From assembly GCF_010729485.1 (NCBI RefSeq), contig NZ_AP022609.1, positions 2,108,001 to 2,172,000 on the forward strand: a stretch of 64,000 nt of DNA, in the 5' to 3' direction. The notes beneath the pieces are model-generated. The model ran no database searches and was not told where the DNA came from. It saw only the letters and a program-made list of their open reading frames with translations. The stretch's first letter is position 1. Every line of letters begins with the position of its first letter. The stretch is from Mycolicibacter hiberniae. Lineage in GTDB: Bacteria > Actinomycetota > Actinomycetes > Mycobacteriales > Mycobacteriaceae. A program made the position numbers and the translations under genes. Of the stretch, positions 1 to 7,213 are shown one piece after another.

Positions 1-498
1 CGACAGCAGGAACTCGTCGGTGGCGACCACGTTGTTCTCCCGCGCGATGGCCAGCCCTTCGGCCTTGCTGGTCGCTCCGGCCGGAAGGAAGGTGTAGTCG
101 TAGAGCAGGAACATCGCCACGATGGTGGCCGGGCCCCCCTGCTCGGTCCAGACCGGGAAGGGATGCTCGGGCGTGATGACGCCCATCTGGTCACACATGT
201 CGACCAGGTAGTCGTAGCGCGAGCGGCCGAAAATCTGCATCGGGTCCTTATTGGTGGTCCACAACTCGTGGTTCCCGGGCACCCAGATCACTTTCGCGAA
301 CCGTTTGCGCAGCAGATCCAGTGCCCAGCGGATCTCGTCGGTGCGCTCCGCGACATCACCGGCGACGATCAGCCAGTCGTCGCCGGTAGCCGGGTACAGC
401 GCCTCGGTGATGGGCTTGTTACCCGAGTGGCCGGTGTGCAGATCGGAGATCGCCCACAGGGTGGGGCCGTCGGCGGCCCTCGGCTCGTGGGTGGTCAC
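1..498 (-). CDS. Metallophosphoesterase, partial (Rv2795c-like)
   Basis: The N-terminal 166 residues of a calcineurin-like metallophosphoesterase; the C-terminus runs off the window. Metal-binding motifs are visible in order: ISDLHTGH (DxH) near residue 15, AGDVAER (GD) near 45 and PGNHELW (GNHE) near 70. Members of this fold hydrolyse phosphomono- or diesters with two metal ions; the substrate here is unknown. The GTG start is supported by a TAGGCT -10 hexamer 8 nt upstream, which suggests a leaderless mRNA. In M. tuberculosis the homologous gene (Rv2795c) lies beside pptT, which would be just outside this window. Confidence 0.85.
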   Translation of the reverse strand, partial: MTTHEPRAADGPTLWAISDLHTGHSGNKPITEALYPATGDDWLIVAGDVAERTDEIRWALDLLRKRFAKVIWVPGNHELWTTNKDPMQIFGRSRYDYLVDMCDQMGVITPEHPFPVWTEQGGPATIVAMFLLYDYTFLPAGATSKAEGLAIARENNVVATDEFLLS

Positions 499-506
499 GA
501 GTTCCG

Positions 507-512
507 AGCCTA
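507..512 (-). promoter_or_regulatory. Candidate -10 (TAGGCT), leaderless metallophosphoesterase
   Basis: TAGGCT fits TANNNT and ends 8 nt before the GTG at 498, so transcription would start at or next to the start codon. No Shine-Dalgarno sequence is present. Confidence 0.45.
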
Positions 513-615
513 GTGGGTGACCGGAATGAGAACGTGTTCTCGCCTTCGAATCAGTGGCGGGCGCCACAACTTGTACACTGCCCAGGCAGAGCATCGGGCG
601 GAAGCAAGGAGTGTC

Positions 616-1197
616 ATGCTCACCAAACTGCGTCTGATGACCGCGGTGGGAGCGCTGGTGATGGCCGTCGTGGTGGTCTGCCAACAAGCACCCGTCGACG
701 GCGTTCCGGGGAGTGCGGGGGTCGACCTGCGTTCCACCGGGATACCGTTGGCGCCCCCGACCACGTCGAGCAAAGCGGTCAACCTCACCAACCCGCGCCC
801 GTTCGACGCCTGCGAAGACATTCCCTTCGACGTCATCGCGCAGCTGGGTCTGGCGTTCACTCCCCCCAAGCCGGTCGAGGGTGTGCGCTGCGAGTTCGAC
901 GCGGGCAACTACCAGATGGCCGTTGAGACTTTCGTGTGGCGCAGCTACGACGAATCCATCCCCGCCGACGCCATCGAGATGGACATCAATGGGCACCGGG
1001 TGGCGCAGTACTGGGTGATGAAGCCCACCGAGTGGAACAACCGCTGGTGGGTCTCGTGCATGGTGGCTTTCAAGACCAGCTACGGACTGATCCAGCAGTC
1101 GCTGTACTACTCGCCGGTGTACTCCGAGCCGAAGGTGGACTGCCCCGCCGAGAACCTGATGCGGGCCCATCAGCTGGCACCGCACTACAAGTACTGA
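616..1197 (+). CDS. DUF3558-type exported protein, possible lipoprotein
   Basis: 193 residues. A hydrophobic N-terminal segment (about residues 6-24) ends in a VVVVC stretch that could act as a weak lipobox, followed by a Pro/Ser/Thr-rich linker and a globular domain that opens with RPFDACEDIP. The FDxC motif is typical of DUF3558, a family of actinobacterial secreted or lipid-anchored proteins of unknown function. The ATG at 616 is chosen because AAGGA lies about 5 nt upstream; in-frame codons extend back to 517 but would overlap the divergent promoter. The next gene starts 13 bases downstream, suggesting co-transcription. Confidence 0.75.
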   Translation: MLTKLRLMTAVGALVMAVVVVCQQAPVDGVPGSAGVDLRSTGIPLAPPTTSSKAVNLTNPRPFDACEDIPFDVIAQLGLAFTPPKPVEGVRCEFDAGNYQMAVETFVWRSYDESIPADAIEMDINGHRVAQYWVMKPTEWNNRWWVSCMVAFKTSYGLIQQSLYYSPVYSEPKVDCPAENLMRAHQLAPHYKY

Positions 1198-1210
1198 AGG
1201 TACTGAGTTC

Positions 1211-2878
1211 GTGACGTCCACCACCTCAGCCCGGCGGGCCCGCCCGCGTCTTGGCGATGTCGTCCTGAACCGGGCGCTGCGGCAACTGCCACCGCCCACC
1301 ACCGGCTACACGGTGCGCCGGGAACACATCCCGATGCGCGACGGGGTAGAGCTGCGGGCCGACCATTACCAGCCGACCGGCGACGTGGCCGGCACCCTGC
1401 TGGTCCGCTGTCCCTACGGCCGGGGATTCCCGTTCTCGCTGGTGTTCGCTCGGCTGTTCGCCGCCCGCGGGTACCGGGTGATCCTGCAGAGTGTGCGCGG
1501 CACCTTCGGCTCCGGCGGGGTGTTCGAGCCGATGGTCAATGAGGCCGCCGACGGCGCCGACACGGTGGAGTGGCTCCGCGCCCAGCCGTGGTTCACCGGA
1601 TCCTTCGGCACCGTGGGGCTGTCGTATCTGGGCTTCACCCAGTGGGCGCTGCTGGCCGACCCGCCACCGGAACTGGCCGCCGCCGTCGTCACCGTCGGAC
1701 CGCATGATCTCTACGAGTCCACCTGGGGTGGCGGGTCTTTCGCCCTCAACGACTTCCTGGGCTGGAGCCACATGATGGCCCACCAGGAAGTCCGCCCCCG
1801 GATCAGGGCCGGTCTGCAGCAGCTGACCGCCCAGCGCCGGGTCCGACGGGCCGCGGCGGCCCTGCCCCTGGGGACGGCGGGACGCGCACTTTTGGGCACG
1901 AGGTCGACCTGGTACGAGTCCTGGGTCGAGCACCCGGACCGTGACGACCCGTTCTGGGACAGGATGCGTTTCCCGGCTGCGCTCGAGGAAACTCAGGTGC
2001 CGGTACTGCTGCTCAGCGGCTGGCAAGACCTGTTCTTGGATCAGACGCTGACACAGTTCCAGACCCTGCGCGACCAAGGGGCCCAGGTCGCGATGACCGT
2101 CGGCCCCTGGACTCACACCGAGATGCTGACCAGCGGCCTGCGCACCGTCACCGCCGAATCCCTCGATTGGCTCAACACTCACCTGGCCGGCGCCGACGGG
2201 CCGTCGCGAACCAGCCCGGTCCGGGTGTATGTCACCGGCGGCGGCGGATGGCGTGAGTTTCCGGATTGGCCGCCGGCGACGACCACGCACACCTGGTGGC
2301 TGGCGCCGAGCGGGCGCCTGGCCGCCTCCCCCGTGGCCGACGGCGCGACGGACGCGGTCAGCTTCACCTACGACCCCGCCGACCCCACGCCGACGGTGGG
2401 CGGGCGGCTGCTGGCCCCGGGTGGCGGCTACCAGCGCGACGGCGTTCTGGCCCGCCGTGGCGATGTGCTGACCTTCACCGGTGCAGCCCTGACCGAGGAT
2501 GTCGACGTCTTCGGCAGCCCGGTGGTCGAGCTGGCGCATTCGAGCGACAACCCGAACGTCGACCTGTTCGTCAGGGTCAGCGAGGTCGACGCTCGCGGGC
2601 GCTCCCGAAATGTCAGCGACGGCTACCGCCGGCTGACCCCGGCCGCCGGAACGGTCCGCATCGCGCTCGACCAGATCGCCCACCGGTTCGCGGCCGGCTC
2701 GCGCATCCGGGTGTTGATCGCCGGCGGCTGCCATCCCCGGTTCGCCCGCAATCTGGGCAACGATGAACCCGCGATCAGCGGTACCGCACTGCTGCGCGCG
2801 ACTCACACGGTGCGGCTGGCCGGCTCACGGCTGCTGCTGCCCGCGCACCGCCGAGACAGCCTTGACCAACAGATCTGA
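1211..2878 (+). CDS. CocE/NonD family hydrolase (Rv2800-like)
   Basis: 555 residues, the usual length for the X-Pro dipeptidyl-peptidase S15/CocE family. The alpha/beta hydrolase domain carries the nucleophile elbow GLSYLG (near residue 138), a likely catalytic Asp in GWQDLF (near 275) and a His in GPWTH (near 300). A C-terminal beta-rich domain follows (from about 340, including TEDVDVFGSPVVEL). Relatives are esterases or peptidases acting on acyl or prolyl bonds; the substrate here cannot be told. GTG start just after the DUF3558 gene. The 3' end overlaps the convergent lipoprotein gene by 54 bp, so both strands are coding there. Confidence 0.88.
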   Translation: MTSTTSARRARPRLGDVVLNRALRQLPPPTTGYTVRREHIPMRDGVELRADHYQPTGDVAGTLLVRCPYGRGFPFSLVFARLFAARGYRVILQSVRGTFGSGGVFEPMVNEAADGADTVEWLRAQPWFTGSFGTVGLSYLGFTQWALLADPPPELAAAVVTVGPHDLYESTWGGGSFALNDFLGWSHMMAHQEVRPRIRAGLQQLTAQRRVRRAAAALPLGTAGRALLGTRSTWYESWVEHPDRDDPFWDRMRFPAALEETQVPVLLLSGWQDLFLDQTLTQFQTLRDQGAQVAMTVGPWTHTEMLTSGLRTVTAESLDWLNTHLAGADGPSRTSPVRVYVTGGGGWREFPDWPPATTTHTWWLAPSGRLAASPVADGATDAVSFTYDPADPTPTVGGRLLAPGGGYQRDGVLARRGDVLTFTGAALTEDVDVFGSPVVELAHSSDNPNVDLFVRVSEVDARGRSRNVSDGYRRLTPAAGTVRIALDQIAHRFAAGSRIRVLIAGGCHPRFARNLGNDEPAISGTALLRATHTVRLAGSRLLLPAHRRDSLDQQI

Positions 2879-3553
2879 CATCAGCCGCTGCGGATCCAAC
2901 TGCTCGTCGGCGCTGCCCATCACCACCACCGACGTGTGGTCGTCGAGCGCCGCCGTGTAGAGATAGTCGGGATCGTCCTCCGGGTCTGCGACGGTCAACT
3001 TGACCCCGGTCGTGGTGACGCCGCCGATGTCAGGTGCCGGAATACGCTCCACCGTTCCGGTCGCCTGGGGCGAACCGGACAGCGCGATGCGGTCACAGCC
3101 CGCCGGATCGGCTTCCGGCGTCACGGAGTCCGGGGATCTCAGGGCGACGACGTACATGTTCCCCTGGTCCCCCTGTCCGATCACCCCGGCGGCCTCGGTA
3201 CCGGCTTTCGGGTCGACATAGCGCGGGATGACCACCGACCGGCATTGTGGCGGGTCGACTTGGGCCTGGGTGAACGCGGCTACCGCGGATCCGTCGATGT
3301 CGGACTGCCCCAAGGTCTTTGCCGGGTGCGCCTGCGCGGTGAAACCCTCCGGAAAATCATTGGCGACGGCATCGATGCGGGAAACGTCGTAACGCGGCGG
3401 GGCCGGCTGGGCAGCGGCCGGCTGGGACGCCGCCGAACCCGCCGGGGTCACTTCGGCGTTGGTGGCGCACCCGGCGAGGGTCAGCCCCACGCCGAGCGCG
3501 CCCCCCACCATGGGACCGATGACGGCCCGGTTCCGACGCGGCTGGACCGGCAT
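2825..3553 (-). CDS. Conserved mycobacterial lipoprotein
   Basis: 242 residues. The start at 3553 gives a basic N-region (PRRNR), a hydrophobic core and a clear lipobox LAGC with Cys at about 29, so the protein should be lipidated and face the cell envelope exterior. A Pro/Ala-rich linker is followed by a globular domain with paired Cys (PPQCRSV, PAGCDRI). It resembles the DUF5642-type lipoproteins of mycobacteria, but I am unsure of the family number. An upstream in-frame extension to 3631 is antisense-like and overlaps the His/Trp-rich gene, so I reject it. It lies 5 bases after that gene on the same strand and probably shares its transcript. Confidence 0.78.
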   Translation of the reverse strand: MPVQPRRNRAVIGPMVGGALGVGLTLAGCATNAEVTPAGSAASQPAAAQPAPPRYDVSRIDAVANDFPEGFTAQAHPAKTLGQSDIDGSAVAAFTQAQVDPPQCRSVVIPRYVDPKAGTEAAGVIGQGDQGNMYVVALRSPDSVTPEADPAGCDRIALSGSPQATGTVERIPAPDIGGVTTTGVKLTVADPEDDPDYLYTAALDDHTSVVVMGSADEQLDPQRLMSDLLVKAVSAVRGQQQP

Positions 3554-3558
3554 TGCGG

Positions 3559-3891
3559 TCACCACCACCACCACCAGTGGTGCCACAAGTGGTGATGGTG
3601 ACGCCACCAGTGGTGGTGGTGCGGTCCCCATTGCGGCACGGGTCCCGAACGCAGATCCGTGGCGAACACGTGGTCGGCCGGAGCGCGATCGAGACCGGCG
3701 TGGTTGCCCAGCGCGGCCGGAAGAGCGGGTAGGTCGCCGTGGATCTCGACCACGGCGGGCGGGTGCGCAGCGGCCTCCCCCGGAACAGCCTGCGCCGGTC
3801 CGGCCGCGCCGATCACCAGCGCGCCGCCTACCGTGCCGACGCTGACGACTGCGGCGGCCACGCGTCGGCTGGCATTCCGTGACATCACCAT
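3559..3891 (-). CDS. Small secreted protein with His/Trp-rich tail
   Basis: 110 residues. A cleavable signal peptide is visible (RRVAAAVVSVG hydrophobic core, cleavage likely after AQA near residue 34). The mature part is short and ends in an extreme tail of about 21 residues containing ten His and eight Trp in blocks of HHHH, WW and WWWWW, up to the stop codon. The ATG at 3891 has a strong GGGAGG Shine-Dalgarno 5 nt upstream. His clusters suggest metal binding and Trp blocks suggest membrane or wall association; both are inference. I do not recognise a named family. It is followed immediately by the lipoprotein gene. Confidence 0.7.
   Translation of the reverse strand: MVMSRNASRRVAAAVVSVGTVGGALVIGAAGPAQAVPGEAAAHPPAVVEIHGDLPALPAALGNHAGLDRAPADHVFATDLRSGPVPQWGPHHHHWWRHHHHLWHHWWWWW
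3560..3621. repeat. Inverted repeat in the His/Trp tail coding DNA
   Basis: The His (CAC) and Trp (TGG) codon runs form perfect 12-bp arms, CACCACCACCAC at 3560-3571 and its complement at 3610-3621. The mRNA end of the small secreted protein could therefore fold into a large hairpin just before the lipoprotein start at 3553. Confidence 0.6.
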
Positions 3892-4313
3892 GATTTCCTC
3901 CCTAGTCAAGAATCCTGAATTCTCTTGATATTCGCGAGGTTAGCACCAGAAAAGCTTGCCGACAATGGCCCCCAGTATATTTCTTGGAAGCTGGCAAAGT
4001 TTTCTACTTGAACGCCCCTCCCGCAGGAGCGTAACGCTATTTCCCCAGCTCATAGGCTATCTCCTGATCTACTGATCCACTGAGTCACGTCAATCCGTAT
4101 TTCATGCAATAAGGAATTACGAGATGCTTTCTAAAAGCATTCGAGCTTGCCACGATAATGGCCCGTAGAACCATCCCCTCGGTCGATCTGAATGGCGCCA
4201 CGCGCCAGCGGGCCGGACATGCGAAGATGCGATGAGCCGGGACGAGCACCCGTTCGGAGGGATCTCCACGGGCGAACCCCGGCCCGGGGTGATAACGGAC
4301 GAAACGAGCGACC
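3892..4313. other. Non-coding AT-rich gap between divergent genes
   Basis: Unusually A+T-rich for this genome, especially about 3905-4170. No convincing ORF is present. It must hold the promoters of the His/Trp-protein gene (minus strand) and of the 4314 gene (plus strand). A perfect 6-bp inverted repeat lies at 3906-3928. Nothing else is recognised. Confidence 0.5.
3906..3928. promoter_or_regulatory. Inverted repeat, possible operator
   Basis: TCAAGA (3906-3911) and TCTTGA (3923-3928) are perfect inverted arms around an 11-nt spacer, 15 bases upstream of the His/Trp-protein start and next to its Shine-Dalgarno. It could be a repressor site or a 5' leader hairpin. Confidence 0.3.
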
Positions 4314-4802
4314 ATGAAGCAGCTCTACGAGCGCCACAGCACGGCGAGTACCCCCGAGCGCCTTGATGCCGCGATACGCGCCGCAATCGGCGACCACGCA
4401 GCAGCGCACCAGCTCGGCGACGTGTTGGGGCAGGCGCAGGCGGTCTGCGAAACCCACAGCGTGCGGCTGTACCGCAATGGGCTGATCGCCAGGATCACCG
4501 GCTCGGCAGACCCCGATCGAGAGCACCGGACCGTGGCCGTGCTGACCCCCCGCTACCTGGTCATCGCCGTGTCCGGCGACAAACGGGGAACCCACGTTCG
4601 CTCGGCACGGCTTGAGACGATCAGCACCCGTCCCGGCATCGTCGGGGTGCCCGACTTCGGAGTCGATGTCGTCGGGCACTGGTCCGGCGCGACCGACGAG
4701 CAGGCGGACGCCGGGTTCTACCTCGGTCTCGGCGCTGACCAGAGCGGGCAGGATTTCGCCGACCGGCTGCGCGCCGCCGTCTCCGCGGCCAAAGCCCGCT
4801 GA
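4314..4802 (+). CDS. Hypothetical protein
   Basis: 162 residues, no signal peptide or membrane segment. The central part (about 60-115) alternates hydrophobic strands (VRLYRNGLIARIT, VAVLTPRYLVIAVSG), which looks like a small beta-domain of the bacterial PH-like kind. Charged helices flank it. I do not recognise a family. Codon use resembles that of its neighbours and the reading frame is clean, so I believe it is a real gene, but the Shine-Dalgarno before the ATG is weak. It is followed by a short gap and another unknown gene on the same strand. Confidence 0.6.
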   Translation: MKQLYERHSTASTPERLDAAIRAAIGDHAAAHQLGDVLGQAQAVCETHSVRLYRNGLIARITGSADPDREHRTVAVLTPRYLVIAVSGDKRGTHVRSARLETISTRPGIVGVPDFGVDVVGHWSGATDEQADAGFYLGLGADQSGQDFADRLRAAVSAAKAR

Positions 4803-4967
4803 CCTAGGGTTTCGGCGGTCCAGGGGCGCACCGACGGAGCACGACGCGACGGCGGCGCGGGTTGAGCCCAGCAGGCCGGTGCCGCAGTGCGGTCCCGGAT
4901 GGCCGGTGAGCGGCTACGCTGGCATGAGCACCAGGGTGAGGTACCACCGCAACCGAAGGTCCACACG

Positions 4968-5276
4968 ATGAGAGCTTCCAGCGATCCCCTCGACAACCGC
5001 GGTTTCGCCGTCCCGGCCACCGGCTGGGCACCGGCCCGCGAGCCGGGCATGAAGCCGACCGAGCCGATCCCGCTGCGTCAGACCCGAACCCGCCGGACCG
5101 TCGACCTGTCGCCGGCCCAGCACCGCGGGCTCGACCTCTGGCAGCGGGAGGCCGCCGACCGCGTCGGCTGTGCGCGGATCACCGGCCAGGAAGTCATGAC
5201 AGCGCTGATCGACCAACTGCTCGCCGACCCCGACCTGTCCGCCCAGATCATTCGGACCCTGCGGTCGCGCCGGTAG
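4968..5276 (+). CDS. Hypothetical protein with helical C-terminal domain
   Basis: 102 residues. The N-terminal 40 residues are Pro/Arg-rich and probably disordered. From about 45 there is a compact helical domain (TVDLSPAQHRGLDLW, then ITGQEVMTALIDQLLAD) that resembles the DNA-binding or dimerisation modules found in small ParA/ParB-associated and ribbon-helix-helix proteins. The function is not known to me. The reading frame is open back to 4887, but the ATG at 4968 gives the most natural N-terminus. No ParA gene is nearby. Confidence 0.55.
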   Translation: MRASSDPLDNRGFAVPATGWAPAREPGMKPTEPIPLRQTRTRRTVDLSPAQHRGLDLWQREAADRVGCARITGQEVMTALIDQLLADPDLSAQIIRTLRSRR

Positions 5277-5308
5277 TACCGACGCGCCCACAGGGTCCGA
5301 CTTCGCCT

Positions 5309-5324
5309 AGCTGCGCCCGCAGCT
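5309..5324. terminator. Candidate bidirectional hairpin terminator
   Basis: AGCTGC-GCCC-GCAGCT, a 6-bp perfect stem with a 4-nt loop, lies between the convergent genes ending at 5276 and 5324. It has no U-tract, as is common in mycobacteria. Confidence 0.4.
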
Positions 5325-6739
5325 CACTCGGCCAGGATCGCCGAGCAGTTCGAATGGGTGGGGACACCGTTGAAGCGATCGCTGACCCACGCCATGCTCC
5401 GCTCACCGTCGACGAACTGCGGTAGCAGAATGTTGATATCCATCTTGTTCAAGAACGGCGGCTGCTCGTTGGTCCACAGTTCGACGTCGGCTCCCTGGTT
5501 GCACCAATCACGCGCGGTGTCATGAGCAGACGTGTACGGCGCCAACGGGTCCCAACGGTTGTGCGAGATGTACACCGGGCCTTTGGGTTTGATGTTGCCG
5601 ACCCGCTGTGAGGCGAAGATGGTCTTCAGAGGTTCGGACGAGGCGACGGCGTTCAGGTCGTCCTTGAACCAGAACTCCAGGTGGCGGAACGCGTAGTCGA
5701 CACCACCCTGCACCAGGCAGGTGTGTCCGCTCCAGTCCAGCATCTGCACGCCGCGCGGGGTCAGCGCATCCCAAATGGCTTGCTCGGTCTCGGGATACGA
5801 CGCCTGGATGCCGCGGAGCAGATACCCGGCCAGCACGGCCAGGAAGTTGCCGTCGACGGAGGGAATCGCCTCGACCACGTTGGTCAGCGGTGCGTTGGCG
5901 TAGCTGCCCACGACATCGAGCTCAGGCGCATAGGTCGACGCCAGCTCGGCAGCCGACAGCGACGCCTGCCCGCCCGACGCCCAACCCCAGAACGCGACCG
6001 GACCGTGGGGGTCCAGCGACGTCCCGGGCAGCTTCTGGGCTGCACGGGCCGCGTCGATCAGCGCCGTTCCGGCGGCGACCCGGTTCAAGAACTGGGGCGA
6101 CTGGGGTCCGTGGGTGCCCAGTCCGACCCCGTCGGTCACCACGATGGCGAAGCCGCGGGCCAGAAGCGTCGCGATGAAGCCCTCTTCGTAGTTGAACGTC
6201 AGGTCGAACCCCTGCGAGAAGTGGATGCCCTGGTCGAACAGTCGCGACGGGGCGCACTGCTCACCGACTCCGTACGGGCCGGTGGCATAGGCGATCAGTG
6301 GCCGCGGTCCGCTTCCCGGCCAGGGCACGTCGGGCTCGATGTAGGCCCCGGTGACCGCAACCGGATGCGCCTGAGCATCAGTGCTGCGGTACATGATTCG
6401 CGTTCCGTTTCCGACGAAGGCGCCCAGCTGGCCAGACGGCTCCAGCACGAGCCGCAGCGGTTCGGTGCGGATCAGATCACCCGGCTTCCCCGCCGGAAGC
6501 GGGGCCGGAGGCGTGTAGAAGGCCTCGTATTTGATGTCGTCGGCCTGCGCCACCGGTTCGGCCACCAGGGTGAGTGAACCGGCGGTCAGCGCCATCGCCG
6601 CTACAGCCGCCACCGTCCGACGGCCGGATCGCCGACCGGCGGCCGGCGTGCCTGCTGAGCCGGCGGTGTTGCAGTCGGTACGCGCCCGCCGTCGATGTAT
6701 CACCCTGGACAAGTCACCACGACTAATCGAAAACCTCAT
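5324..6739 (-). CDS. Secreted lipase-family protein (LIP, PF03583-like)
   Basis: 471 residues from the ATG at 6739, which is preceded by GAGGAAGAG. A long Arg-rich N-region leads into a signal peptide core (AAVAAMALTAGSLTLVAEP) with probable cleavage after AQA near residue 66. The mature domain has the features of fungal/actinobacterial secretory lipases (GTRIMYRSTDAQ, AYATGPYGVGEQCAPS, VVTDGVGLGTHG). The expected nucleophile elbow (GYSQGG type) reads GWASGG instead, so the serine is displaced by one position and Ala sits where the catalytic Ser is expected. The enzyme may be inactive or use a shifted Ser. It is a monocistronic accessory gene. Confidence 0.75.
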   Translation of the reverse strand: MRFSISRGDLSRVIHRRRARTDCNTAGSAGTPAAGRRSGRRTVAAVAAMALTAGSLTLVAEPVAQADDIKYEAFYTPPAPLPAGKPGDLIRTEPLRLVLEPSGQLGAFVGNGTRIMYRSTDAQAHPVAVTGAYIEPDVPWPGSGPRPLIAYATGPYGVGEQCAPSRLFDQGIHFSQGFDLTFNYEEGFIATLLARGFAIVVTDGVGLGTHGPQSPQFLNRVAAGTALIDAARAAQKLPGTSLDPHGPVAFWGWASGGQASLSAAELASTYAPELDVVGSYANAPLTNVVEAIPSVDGNFLAVLAGYLLRGIQASYPETEQAIWDALTPRGVQMLDWSGHTCLVQGGVDYAFRHLEFWFKDDLNAVASSEPLKTIFASQRVGNIKPKGPVYISHNRWDPLAPYTSAHDTARDWCNQGADVELWTNEQPPFLNKMDINILLPQFVDGERSMAWVSDRFNGVPTHSNCSAILAE

Positions 6740-6866
6740 TGACTCTTCCTCTTTGGATGCTCGGACTGGCGGCACACCAGGACGCGCTCGATCACCGTGC
6801 GTCGGACGGCGATTCAGGACGGAATGAAATGTCACTCCACGACGATTGGCAACAGGCTGCCCACTA

Positions 6867-6891
6867 GTGATCACAGGTCACAAAGCTGTGA
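6867..6891. promoter_or_regulatory. Paired palindromes, possible operator of the lipase
   Basis: A perfect GTGATCAC palindrome (6867-6874) is followed by TCACA-aagc-TGTGA (6878-6891), about 130 bases upstream of the lipase start. These resemble half-sites of CRP-type regulators but the spacing is not the mycobacterial CRP consensus, so the regulator is unknown. Confidence 0.3.
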
Positions 6892-7130
6892 ACAGCGGCT
6901 TAGCGTTTGATAACAATTAGCTCCACGGCGAGCGGAAATTGTCGCATCGGCAAGATCGTGAGCGGCGCGGTCCACCGTCGCTCTTCCCGCCGCCTGGAAA
7001 GGTGCACATCGCGGGGCGGGCTGCCGCGGAGCCAGGCGCGCTTTGGAATCACCTTGCGTTTTAGCGGGCTGGAACGGCATCTGCCCTGCTCAACGCCGAT
7101 TCATAGGAGTCCTGGCGATCGGCCGTCATG

Positions 7131-7160
7131 TTGTCTGCGGCAGAGTCCCCCGCGTTGTAT
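7131..7160 (+). promoter_or_regulatory. Candidate promoter of the sulfone operon
   Basis: TTGTCT (7131-7136) and TTGTAT (7155-7160) are separated by 18 bp, which would give a leader of about 45 nt before the ATG at 7214. Confidence 0.3.
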
Positions 7161-7213
7161 CTCGTGGCAGCGCCAGACATCCGGTGCGCCACTTCATCTC
7201 CCAAGGAGCCCCC

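Larger units (their letters stand above)
6740..7213. other. Non-coding region between lipase and sulfone operon
   Basis: 474 bases between divergent genes, with no convincing ORF. It contains palindromic elements near 6867-6891 and a candidate promoter at 7131-7160 for the plus-strand operon. No riboswitch was recognised. Confidence 0.5.

Noticed and set aside
517..615. N-terminal extension of the DUF3558-type gene
   Set aside because: It would run through the divergent promoter and remove the signal peptide from the N-terminus; a Shine-Dalgarno supports 616.
3906..3928. IdeR or DosR box in the AT-rich gap
   Set aside because: The inverted repeat TCAAGA/TCTTGA does not fit either consensus.
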